Positions 1-5,537 of a DNA stretch of 11,249 bases are shown here, piece after piece. Both the position numbers and the translations under genes were made by a program. How positions within the stretch are numbered: position 1 is the first letter of the stretch; every line of letters starts with the position of its first letter. Source of the DNA: Caryophanales bacterium UBA6768 (lineage in GTDB: Bacteria > Bacillota > Bacilli > Bacillales_D > Amphibacillaceae). A model generated the notes under the pieces. The model was given only the letters and a program-made list of their open reading frames with translations, did no database searches and was not told the DNA's origin. Where the stretch lies: assembly GCA_002453315.1 (NCBI GenBank), contig DKGO01000176.1:1-11249 (forward strand), in the 5' to 3' direction.

Positions 1-180
1 TAACATGTAAGAAATTGCAACCCCGGGTAAAATGGCATGTGAAATCGCATCTCCCATCAATGCCATCCCCCGTAAAATAATGAAGGAACCGATAACCCCG
101 CAAATAATTCCAACAATAATGGATGTAACAAGCGCTTTTTGTAAAAAAGCATAATGGATAATGTTTTCTAAAAATTCCAT
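1..180 (-). CDS. mntC: Metal (Mn-type) ABC transporter permease, N-terminal fragment
   Basis: The membrane permease of a manganese/zinc/iron-class (ABC-3 family) uptake transporter; it would form the channel for the ATPase encoded just upstream. Only the first 60 residues are in the window, and the gene runs off the left edge. Visible are an amphipathic start (MEFLENIIHYAFLQKAL), a first membrane helix (SIIVGIICGVIG) and the family hallmark around residues 38-57, LRGMALMGDAISHAILPG, which is conserved in MntC, TroC and ZnuB-type permeases. The ATG at 180-178 directly abuts the stop codon of the ATPase gene (181-183), so the two are co-transcribed and probably translationally coupled. Manganese is inferred from the MntR-like operator upstream of the operon. 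The permease sequence alone does not separate Mn from Zn or Fe. Confidence 0.9.
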   Translation of the reverse strand, partial: MEFLENIIHYAFLQKALVTSIIVGIICGVIGSFIILRGMALMGDAISHAILPGVAISYML

Positions 181-924
181 TTAACCTCCAACTCCTATTC
201 TACTTAGCAACTCCGGGTCAACATCATAGGCTTCCCTCATTAAATTCGGTTGAACAACAGTCTCAACAGGACCAGATTCGACTAACTGTTTGTTAATTAA
301 AATTAATTCGTCAAAGTATTCCTCAACTTTTGTTAAATCATGATGAACAATAAAAATTGTTTTCCCTTCATCCCGTAATCCTTTTAAAATTTGAATCATC
401 ATTTTTTCACTGGCAGCATCAATCCCGACAAAAGGTTCATCTAAAAAAAAGAAATCCGCTTTTTGCGCCAATGACCTTGCGAGAAAAACCCTTTGCTGTT
501 GGCCGCCAGAAAGCTCAGAAATTTGCTTTTTGCGATAATCAATCATTCCAACCTCTTCTAAACAATGATCTGCCCATTCTTTATCAGACTTAGTTGGTCG
601 TTTAAAAAAACCTAGCTGAGGATATGTGCCTAATAAAACCGTATCCCTCACTAAAATAGGAAAATCCCAATCAATATCATTTCTCTGGGGGACATAAGCT
701 ATTTTTTTACGAAATTGCTCTATTGATTGATCATCAATTTGTACCTTACCACGATCAATTGGAATATGACCAAGCATACCTTTAATTAAAGTCGATTTTC
801 CCGCTCCATTTGGCCCAATGATGCCAATTAAATTTCCTGTTTGAAAGGAAAAGGATACATTTTCCACAACTGTTTTGCCAAAATATGAAATATTTATTTG
901 ATCGACAGTAATTTGTTTCGGCAT
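181..924 (-). CDS. mntB: Manganese-type ABC transporter ATP-binding protein
   Basis: The cytoplasmic ATPase that powers a Mn/Zn/Fe-class uptake transporter; 247 residues, normal for the family. All ABC motifs are intact: Walker A GPNGAGKST at 37-45, Q-loop glutamine Q80 (YVPQRNDIDWDFP, typical of metal-uptake ATPases), signature LSGGQQQR from 138, Walker B FFFLDE at 158-163 and the switch histidine in FIVHHD near 194-195. The ATG at 924 is preceded by a strong AGAAGGTGA ribosome binding site. It is the first gene of the operon, and the permease gene follows with no spacer. The solute-binding lipoprotein is not seen upstream and may lie beyond the left edge, an order different from B. subtilis mntABCD. 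The likely regulator is MntR, judging from the operator-like palindrome over the promoter. A zinc transporter of the same family is the main alternative. Confidence 0.93.
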   Translation of the reverse strand: MPKQITVDQINISYFGKTVVENVSFSFQTGNLIGIIGPNGAGKSTLIKGMLGHIPIDRGKVQIDDQSIEQFRKKIAYVPQRNDIDWDFPILVRDTVLLGTYPQLGFFKRPTKSDKEWADHCLEEVGMIDYRKKQISELSGGQQQRVFLARSLAQKADFFFLDEPFVGIDAASEKMMIQILKGLRDEGKTIFIVHHDLTKVEEYFDELILINKQLVESGPVETVVQPNLMREAYDVDPELLSRIGVGG

Positions 925-966
925 TATTTCACCTTCTCACAAATGTTTTAATTAATTATTTATTTT

Positions 967-997
967 AGTATAACTTAAAATGTTTACCGTGTGCAAC
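967..997 (-). promoter_or_regulatory. Sigma-A promoter with overlapping MntR-like operator
   Basis: Reading on the minus strand, TTGCAC (996-991) and TATACT (972-967) are separated by 18 nt, a good sigma-A promoter about 40 nt ahead of the ATPase gene. The -35 box lies inside GTTGCACACGGTAAAC (997-982). This resembles the MntR boxes I recall for B. subtilis mntA and mntH (TTTGCATGAGGGAAAC and TTTGCCTTAAGGAAAC) in both half-sites and in total length. Binding there would block RNA polymerase, which fits Mn-dependent repression of uptake. The operator call is an inference from pattern matching. Confidence 0.6.
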
Positions 998-1105
998 TTT
1001 TACTTATTATTATATTAATATATTTTTAATGAAATGTAAACCATTGAACATAAAAAAGTTATTTTCTCGTTTAACATATGCATTAAAATGCGATTTGTGC
1101 AATAA

Positions 1106-1270
1106 TCAAGCATTTTTAAGTTGTACAGATTTTATTTCAATTGCCTCATTGGCATGTTGAGAATAAATTACTTTTCTTGCAGCAATTGGTGACCGGGCCA
1201 TCACCTCTAATACCATCGGTTCACCATTTTTTATTAAATTAACGATATACCGTTTAGCACCACATTTCAT
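1106..1270 (-). CDS. Small hypothetical protein, 54 residues
   Basis: A short ORF with no recognised family. It starts with ATG at 1270-1268 behind AAAGGTTGATAAGA, a weak to moderate ribosome binding site, and ends with TGA at 1108-1106. The protein starts MKCGAKRYIVNLIKNG, has a central MARSPIAARKVIYSQ stretch and ends IEIKSVQLKNA. It is soluble-looking, basic, with no membrane helix or signal peptide, and its pattern suggests strand-helix-strand. The 'RSPxxARKxI' arrangement resembles small bacterial and phage proteins of a compact alpha/beta type, but that is only an impression. It is on the same strand as the metal-uptake operon but upstream of that operon's promoter, so it is not part of it. 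No clear promoter was seen. The natural-looking composition is the main argument that it is real. Confidence 0.5.
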   Translation of the reverse strand: MKCGAKRYIVNLIKNGEPMVLEVMARSPIAARKVIYSQHANEAIEIKSVQLKNA

Positions 1271-1335
1271 TCTTATCAACCTTTACCCTAAAATTAATGA
1301 TGGAAATCAAAAATCACCTTTTAATGAGCAACTGT

Positions 1336-1347
1336 CCCTTTAAAGGG
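1336..1347. repeat. 12-nt perfect palindrome
   Basis: CCCTTTAAAGGG is a perfect palindrome about 65 nt upstream of the 54-residue ORF start. It could be a protein-binding site or chance in AT-rich DNA. No promoter elements were found that would place it as an operator. Confidence 0.3.
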
Positions 1348-1506
1348 CAATCAAAGCTGTGCATGCTATATTTTGTTGGCATATTAGTGCAATGGTTTCT
1401 GGTTATCCACTAACCAAAATTACAGTGGACCATGGATGGTCAATAAACAACCGGCTGGAACTTTGTGTCCTACATGAAGAGCAGTATCCCAATGCAGCAC
1501 ATTGTT

Positions 1507-1641
1507 TTATGAGCAATAATTCGATGTTTATGAGTGTTGAATATTGGTTAAGAGCGTTCATTTTCATTTAAGTGCGGCAATCCAGTGTTTATGAGTGTTG
1601 AATATTGGTTAAGAGCGTTCATTTTTATTTATGCGCGGTAA
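1507..1641. repeat. Degenerate tandem array, 20/20/21-nt units (61-nt higher-order repeat)
   Basis: Seven related cores start at 1507, 1528, 1548, 1568, 1589, 1609 and 1629: TTATGAGCAAT, TTATGAGTGTT, TTAAGAGCGTT, TTAAGTGCGGC, TTATGAGTGTT, TTAAGAGCGTT and TTATGCGCGGT. Every third unit is a closer copy, which gives a 61-nt duplication: 1525-1580 matches 1586-1641 at 52 of 56 positions. The array fills the end of the gene-free stretch 1271-1667. It carries no convincing ORF and no CRISPR character: there are no unique spacers and the units abut each other. Its function is unknown. Confidence 0.75.
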
Positions 1642-1667
1642 ATTTATGTCCACTTTTTTCCTTACTT

Positions 1668-2561
1668 TTATTCAGTAAAATATGGATTAATATGAACGAA
1701 TACATCTTCAACTTCATCATGCATTTCCAATAAGGCGATTTTTACTTTGACAGCAATATCGTGCCCATCGTTTACGGTAATTTCGGGATGTACGCTTAAT
1801 TTAATATCGATGATGACATACTGTCCGTGGGTTCTTGCTAGAAGTTGATCAATTTGAATGACTCCTTGAACTACTTGTACAGTTTCTTGATATTTTTTAA
1901 TTTCATCAGGGTCAAGTACTTTTTCTAATACAATATTGGCGGCATCTTTTGCCAAATTATAACCAACTTTTATGACGATGATAGAAACGATAATTCCCGC
2001 AATGGCGTCACCGTAAATAAAATAGGTGACACCAATATATTCACCGAGCTGGGACAAGCTTACACCAATTAGTGCTGCAAGTGATGAGAGTGAGTCTGAG
2101 CGATGATGCCATGCTTCACTAATAAGTGCCGAACTCTGTAGCTTTTTTCCGAGCCAATGTTTATATTGATATAAGATTTCTTTTAATATGATAGAAGCAA
2201 TTAAAATATAAATTGCTAATATTCTAGGGGCCTGTGGAACCTCTCCAAAGAAAATTTTAAAAGATGAAATGCTGATTTCAATGCCAACGACGATAAGTAA
2301 AAGAGCAACGATAATCGAAGCAATATTCTCAGCTTTACCGTGTCCATATGGATGTTCTTCGTCAGGTGGTTTATTCGCAATTTTGACAGCAAAAAGGACG
2401 ACAATAGAGCCAGCAATGTCGGAGGCAGAATGAAGTGCATCGGCTAACAATGCCCGACTTCCACTTAAGAATCCACCGATGGCCTTTAATATCGTTAATA
2501 AAATATTTGCGATAATGCCTATCCAAGTGGCAGTAACGATGGATTGTTGATTTTTTTTCAT
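1668..2561 (-). CDS. Cation diffusion facilitator (CDF) family metal efflux protein
   Basis: A membrane antiporter that exports divalent metal (Zn, Mn, Fe or Co) from the cytoplasm in exchange for protons; 297 residues from the chosen start. The six-helix CDF core occupies roughly residues 10-205. It includes HSASD (H44xxxD48) in helix 2 and HHRSD (H152xxxD156) in helix 5, which form the transport metal site, and the loop KPPDEEHPYGHGKAE typical of the family. A C-terminal cytoplasmic metal-sensing domain follows (about 208-297, with HGQYVIIDI and FVHINP). The ATG at 2561 was chosen because AAAGGGAATGG lies 8-10 nt upstream. An in-frame ATG at 2651 would add 30 residues that do not look like CDF sequence. 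A minus-strand TATAAT at 2670-2665 is a plausible -10 box, but its -35 is weak. The HxxxD pairs differ from the Asn/Asp sites I recall for the B. subtilis Mn exporter MneP, so the metal cannot be assigned. Confidence 0.92.
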   Translation of the reverse strand: MKKNQQSIVTATWIGIIANILLTILKAIGGFLSGSRALLADALHSASDIAGSIVVLFAVKIANKPPDEEHPYGHGKAENIASIIVALLLIVVGIEISISSFKIFFGEVPQAPRILAIYILIASIILKEILYQYKHWLGKKLQSSALISEAWHHRSDSLSSLAALIGVSLSQLGEYIGVTYFIYGDAIAGIIVSIIVIKVGYNLAKDAANIVLEKVLDPDEIKKYQETVQVVQGVIQIDQLLARTHGQYVIIDIKLSVHPEITVNDGHDIAVKVKIALLEMHDEVEDVFVHINPYFTE

Positions 2562-2747
2562 TAAATATCCATTCCCTTTAGGTTGCCAAATTTTTCCCAA
2601 TAGACCCAATCCATCATTAAAAGGATTGATAACCCTTCTTAGGTTGTCCATATGAAGAGTACGTATTATATTTTAACAGTAATTGGTTGTGTGGGTCTAG
2701 AGCAATGATGTTTATTAGTAAAACATCGAATGATGCACACAAAATTG

Positions 2748-2762
2748 TTTGCCAGTGGAAAC
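2748..2762. promoter_or_regulatory. Weak MntR-like palindrome in the divergent CDF/FAH intergenic region
   Basis: TTTGCC-AGT-GGAAAC carries both half-sites of the MntR consensus (TTTGCC-N4-GGAAAC), but the spacer is one base short. It lies between the divergent CDF and hydrolase genes, so it could act on either. Because spacing is normally fixed in DtxR-family operators, it is listed only as a weak candidate. Confidence 0.25.
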
Positions 2763-2782
2763 ATAGGAGGATATTTGCATCT

Positions 2783-2842
2783 ATGGTACAATTAAATTAT
2801 CCAATCATCATTTTTGCATTGACACATTTGAAGGAGGAATAG
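2783..2842 (+). CDS. Possible 19-residue leader peptide ORF
   Basis: ATG at 2783 opens a 19-codon ORF (MVQLNYPIIIFALTHLKEE) that stops with TAG at 2840-2842, two bases before the TTG start of the hydrolase gene. An AGGAGG at 2765-2770 precedes it, 12 nt from the ATG, which is rather far. The hydrolase gene's own ribosome binding site lies inside its last codons, an arrangement seen in translational coupling. It may equally be a chance ORF in leader DNA. Confidence 0.25.
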   Translation: MVQLNYPIIIFALTHLKEE

Positions 2843-2844
2843 GA

Positions 2845-3735
2845 TTGAAATTAGTTAGTTTTTATCAAAACAATGAAGAAAAATTAGGAGTAAAAGTTGC
2901 TGAAGGAATCATAGACGTTGATGCAGCATTAAATACTTCCCCAAGTGAAGGGATACCAACAGATATCACTTCACTAATTAATGGTGGGGAGGAACTGTTG
3001 CAAAAATTTTCCTCATTTATTAACGGGTTAGAAGTTGACTATAGCGATTACATATTATCAGAAGATGAAATAGAGTGGGCACCTGCTTTAACAAATCCGG
3101 AAAAAATTATTTGTGTCGGTTTAAACTATCGTAAACATGCCGATGAAACGAAGGCTGAGTATCCTAAATATCCTGTACTATTTAATAAATTTCGAAATGC
3201 ATTATCAGCCCACATGGAGGAAGTCCCCGTACCGAAAACCACGGAGCGTTTGGATCATGAAGTGGAATTAGGCATTGTAATTGGGAAAAAAGGGAAGTAC
3301 ATTGCTGAGGAAAATGCGTTAGATTACGTCTTTGGCTACTGTACCACAAATGATTTATCAGCGAGAGATATTCAAAAAAGGGTTCCTCAATGGATGACCG
3401 GAAAAACGAATGACGGATTTGCGCCAGTTGGTCCGTATATAGTGACAAAGGGGGACGTACCAAATCCTAACGACCTACGTTTGACAACGACTGTCAATGG
3501 TGAAGTAAGACAAGATTCATCAACAGCTGATATGATTTTTAACTGTGAAAAAATTGTCAGTTATGTGTCACAATATATGACGTTAAAGCCTGGGGATCTT
3601 ATTATGACGGGTACACCGGAAGGGGTTATATTAGGGATGCCAATTGAAGAAAGAGTTTACTTACAGCCCGGTGACGAGGTGACAGTTGAAGTGGAAGGCC
3701 TCGGCGCACTGACTACTCAATTGGTAGAAGAATAA
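2845..3735 (+). CDS. Fumarylacetoacetate hydrolase (FAH) family protein
   Basis: A soluble metal-dependent enzyme of the FAH superfamily (hydrolases, decarboxylases and isomerases acting on 2-keto acids or ring-cleavage products); 296 residues. The variable N-terminal domain (about 1-75) precedes the catalytic domain, which has KIICVGLNYRKHADET (87-102), the metal-binding DHEVELGIVIG (E139 and E141), FGYCTTNDLSARD (D170, R174, D175), TGKTNDGFAPVGP (K187) and GDLIMTGTPEGV near 250. These give the acidic Mg/Mn triad E139, E141 and D170. The start is TTG at 2845, supported by AAGGAGGAAT at 2831-2840; no better in-frame start exists. The substrate cannot be read from the sequence. Relatives include HpcE-type isomerase/decarboxylase, acylpyruvase and oxaloacetate decarboxylase. 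No aromatic-degradation genes lie nearby, so a housekeeping acylpyruvate or oxaloacetate role is as likely as catabolism. Confidence 0.92.
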   Translation: MKLVSFYQNNEEKLGVKVAEGIIDVDAALNTSPSEGIPTDITSLINGGEELLQKFSSFINGLEVDYSDYILSEDEIEWAPALTNPEKIICVGLNYRKHADETKAEYPKYPVLFNKFRNALSAHMEEVPVPKTTERLDHEVELGIVIGKKGKYIAEENALDYVFGYCTTNDLSARDIQKRVPQWMTGKTNDGFAPVGPYIVTKGDVPNPNDLRLTTTVNGEVRQDSSTADMIFNCEKIVSYVSQYMTLKPGDLIMTGTPEGVILGMPIEERVYLQPGDEVTVEVEGLGALTTQLVEE

Positions 3736-3864
3736 GAAGTTGAATACATTTAATAAGATGACCAAATGATGTTGATATAAGAGTGGGATGATTAGGTCAA
3801 AGGATTAATACATTATTCACACTCACATTTTAATGGATAGCGGTTTTAAGGAGCAGATGACAGA

Positions 3865-4506
3865 ATGGAACTTTCAATTTTATCATTATTTATTGTATCA
3901 TCCATATTTTTAATCACCGTACCTGGCCCTTCTGTTTTTTATGTCATTGCAAGAAGTATTGACCAAGGTAAAAATGTAGGTTTCGTTTCTGTCCTTGGTG
4001 TTGCTACCGGGTCAATGATTCATATCCTAGCAGCAGCTTTTGGTATTTCAGCACTTTTAATGGCTTCTTCATTTGCTTTTAATTTAGTAAAGTATTTGGG
4101 GGCTGCGTACCTTATTTATTTAGGCTTAAAGACGTTATTTTTTTCGAAGGGCAAAGAGGAAGTTTCATCGACAACTAAAGTTGAACACAAGGGACTAAAA
4201 AAAGTGTTTTATGAATCTATCATAGTAGAAGCCCTGAATCCAAAAGTAGCATTATTTTTCTTGGCCCTTTTCCCACAATTTATCGTGCCATCAGCTGGAG
4301 CAGTTCCGATGCAATTTTTATTACTGGGAAGCATTTTCATCACTATTGGGATTTTAAGTGATGGAATTTATGTTCTTTTAGCATCAGGTATTCGAAGTTG
4401 GATAGTCGGGAGTAGCCTTAGAATAAAAATACAAGAGTGGTTAACAGGTGGGACATATATTGTATTAGGAATCGCTGCTACTTTTGCCAATGCATCTCAA
4501 AAATAG
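3865..4506 (+). CDS. LysE/RhtB family amino-acid exporter
   Basis: An inner-membrane exporter of the LysE/RhtB family, which expels amino acids or related small metabolites; 213 residues with about six membrane helices, the usual size. Family marks are TVPGPSVFYVIARS near residues 18-31, the GVATGSMIHILAAAFG glycine motif at 45-60, KYLGAAYLIYLGLKTL at 76-91 and EALNPKVALFFLALFPQF at 122-139. The ATG at 3865 has AAGGAG at 3848-3853, a slightly long 11-nt spacing. It follows the FAH-family gene by 129 nt on the same strand with no clear terminator between, so read-through is possible. The transported compound is unknown, and the neighbour does not help. No convincing intrinsic terminator follows immediately. 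Confidence 0.93.
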   Translation: MELSILSLFIVSSIFLITVPGPSVFYVIARSIDQGKNVGFVSVLGVATGSMIHILAAAFGISALLMASSFAFNLVKYLGAAYLIYLGLKTLFFSKGKEEVSSTTKVEHKGLKKVFYESIIVEALNPKVALFFLALFPQFIVPSAGAVPMQFLLLGSIFITIGILSDGIYVLLASGIRSWIVGSSLRIKIQEWLTGGTYIVLGIAATFANASQK

Positions 4507-4554
4507 GGGTTATTTTGCCTAGGTTAGAATTTAACTAAAACCGGATTTGGTAGC

Positions 4555-4573
4555 CCACCTAATTCTAAGGTGG
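4555..4573. repeat. Short hairpin downstream of the exporter gene
   Basis: CCACCT (4555-4560) and AGGTGG (4568-4573) form a 6-bp perfect stem around a 7-nt loop, 49 nt after the exporter stop. There is no T-run, so it is not a typical intrinsic terminator. The right arm runs into the 51-bp repeat. Confidence 0.35.
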
Positions 4574-4668
4574 ATGCTCACCTGAGAATCCTAGAAATGC
4601 CAAATTCAGATGAGTAAAAGGTGGATGCTCACCCGAAAACCTCAGGAATGCAAAATTCAGATGAGTAA
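4567..4668. repeat. 51-bp tandem duplication containing an internal inverted repeat
   Basis: Two adjacent copies, 4567-4617 and 4618-4668, match at 44 of 51 positions. Each starts AAGGTGGATGCTCACC and ends AATTCAGATGAGTAA. Within copy 1, CTCACCTGA (4577-4585) pairs with TCAGATGAG (4606-4614) with one mismatch, so each unit can form a hairpin. Copy 2 has an extra mismatch in the stem. The seven differences are mostly transitions. It has no coding character and may be a dispersed intergenic repeat family of this genome. Confidence 0.75.
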
Positions 4669-4670
4669 GA

Positions 4671-4804
4671 ACCCCCTGCTAGAGCTTCTATCGTTAGGGT
4701 TTCATTTTCTTTTACGAAAAAGTCTTATGCAAGACGTCTCAGCGTCTACTGACGGTCTATTAGTTCCTTAATCAAGATGAGTCATCTTCCCAGAGCGGGG
4801 GATG
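4671..4804. other. Hairpin-rich non-coding block bounded by C5/G5 inverted arms
   Basis: CCCCCTGCT near 4672-4680 and AGCGGGGG near 4795-4802 are inverted copies except for one bulged base, and they enclose about 115 nt full of short hairpins. These are, read on the minus strand, AAGATG-ACT-CATCTT (4788-4774), AGACG-CTGAGA-CGTCT (4747-4732), GTCTT-GCAT-AAGAC and CTTTT-TCGT-AAAAG. No ORF fits it. It could be a structured RNA, a MITE-like element or the right-end remnant of an IS200/IS605-type element, whose ends are hairpin-rich. I do not recognise it with certainty. Confidence 0.35.
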
Positions 4805-4828
4805 GTCATAACAATCAAAAACAAATAG

Positions 4829-4874
4829 CAAAAAAGCTTGTTCTCGCAATCATTAAGTGAGAAACAAGCTTTTA
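4829..4874. terminator. Intrinsic terminator, probably bidirectional
   Basis: AAGCTTGTTCTC (4834-4845) pairs with GAGAAACAAGCTT (4859-4871) apart from one bulged A. On the minus strand the stem is followed by TTTTTT, placing it 24 nt past the stop codon of the three-helix membrane protein gene. On the plus strand a shorter TTTTA run follows, so it may also stop transcripts from the left. Confidence 0.8.
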
Positions 4875-4894
4875 TCATCTCGATATTTAATCAA

Positions 4895-5182
4895 TTATGC
4901 ATTTGTAGACTGTCTGTATGAATCGACAATTGCTGAGATCATTAAACTAATTGCTCCAGCGAAAAGTAAGGCGATTCCCCATCCACCGAGTCCAGCTCCC
5001 ATAATCCAAATCCGATCGATAATAGTTGCAAATAGTAAAAAAATTAGACCAGCACCGAAGGAGATGAATCCAGGGTAATATCCTGCATAACTTCCTTGTG
5101 GAGTTACTCTTGTTAAGATTACGCTAATAATCAGTACAACTGCAACGATAATTGGACCTGTTGTTAAGACTGCTTGTATCAT
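4895..5182 (-). CDS. Small conserved-looking membrane protein, three helices, 95 residues
   Basis: A small integral membrane protein of unknown role. Three hydrophobic segments are seen at about residues 8-25 (GPIIVAVVLIISVIL), 38-60 (FISFGAGLIFLLFATII) and 66-88 (GLGGWGIALLFAGAISLM), with a short polar tail SYRQSTNA. The glycine-rich loop TPQGSYAGYYPGF lies between helices 1 and 2. The ATG at 5182 has GAGGTGA just upstream. The gene has its own strong promoter and its own terminator, so it is monocistronic. A resemblance to the YesK-like small membrane proteins of Bacillus is possible, but I cannot confirm it. No motif suggests an enzymatic or transport function. Confidence 0.75.
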   Translation of the reverse strand: MIQAVLTTGPIIVAVVLIISVILTRVTPQGSYAGYYPGFISFGAGLIFLLFATIIDRIWIMGAGLGGWGIALLFAGAISLMISAIVDSYRQSTNA

Positions 5183-5216
5183 TACGTCACCTCATATTTA
5201 TTCCATTTCTTTATTT

Positions 5217-5245
5217 AGTTTACAACTGACCGTACAGAAAGTCAA
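5217..5245 (-). promoter_or_regulatory. Sigma-A promoter of the three-helix membrane protein gene
   Basis: On the minus strand TTGACT (5245-5240) and TAAACT (5222-5217) are separated by exactly 17 nt, near consensus for the vegetative sigma factor. The gene's ATG lies 34 nt downstream of the -10 box. Confidence 0.75.
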
Positions 5246-5317
5246 TTATTCTACTGTGAAGCAAACTCGTTTAGTTTTTTTATCGTTAATATTCATTAGT
5301 CAAAGAAGGATTGGTTA

Positions 5318-5339
5318 TTCAATATCAGTAAATATTGAA
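5318..5339. repeat. Perfect 8-bp inverted repeat
   Basis: TTCAATAT and ATATTGAA flank a 6-nt CAGTAA loop in the gene-free stretch between the membrane protein promoter and the lipoprotein promoter. There is no T-run beside it, so it is more likely a binding site or chance structure than a terminator. Confidence 0.35.
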
Positions 5340-5375
5340 GTGTTTTAAAATTCAGGTGACACGGGGCTTGGGTCT

Positions 5376-5398
5376 AAGTCATTGTCAGAAAATGACTT
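5376..5398. repeat. Perfect 8-bp hairpin ahead of the lipoprotein gene
   Basis: AAGTCATT (5376-5383) and AATGACTT (5391-5398) form a perfect stem with a 7-nt loop. A pyrimidine-rich stretch, ATCTTCTTCTTTC, follows, giving weak terminator character on the plus strand. It lies about 70 nt upstream of the lipoprotein promoter's -35 box. No gene is seen in 5183-5537. Confidence 0.4.
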
Positions 5399-5466
5399 AT
5401 CTTCTTCTTTCAATGGAGAATATTTTGTAAAACTAACTACTTACATACATAATTTTACAAATACCA

Positions 5467-5496
5467 TTGTAAGATAATTAAACTAAGTGATACAAT
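5467..5496 (+). promoter_or_regulatory. Probable sigma-A promoter of the lipoprotein gene
   Basis: TTGTAA (5467-5472) and TACAAT (5491-5496) are separated by 18 nt, about 42 nt ahead of the likely GTG start. Both boxes match the vegetative consensus at four or five of six positions. Confidence 0.55.
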
Positions 5497-5537
5497 AACA
5501 ATTAGTTAGAATTTCTATGGTTTGGGGGTATGGGAAA

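Noticed and set aside
1359..1571. 70-codon plus-strand ORF
   Set aside because: It has no ribosome binding site, runs into the 20-nt repeat array and has a composition (many Cys, His, Trp, Met) unlike a real protein.
1507..1641. CRISPR array
   Set aside because: Units abut with no unique spacers, and neighbouring units differ while every third matches. No cas genes are present in the window.
2562..2651. 30-residue N-terminal extension of the CDF protein
   Set aside because: The ATG at 2561 has a good AAAGGGAATGG site, and the extension does not resemble CDF sequence.
2562..2670. Mn-sensing yybP-ykoY riboswitch ahead of the CDF gene
   Set aside because: The leader has a CAATCC/GGATTG hairpin, but I could not find the conserved GGGGAGUA-type core, so there is no support for a riboswitch.
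3182..3463. 93-codon minus-strand ORF inside the FAH-family gene
   Set aside because: It is antisense to the catalytic core of a clearly recognised enzyme and has no ribosome binding site or family resemblance.
5517..5537. ATG at 5517 as lipoprotein start
   Set aside because: There is no ribosome binding site upstream of it, whereas GTG at 5538 has GGGGGT at a suitable distance and gives a more typical signal peptide.
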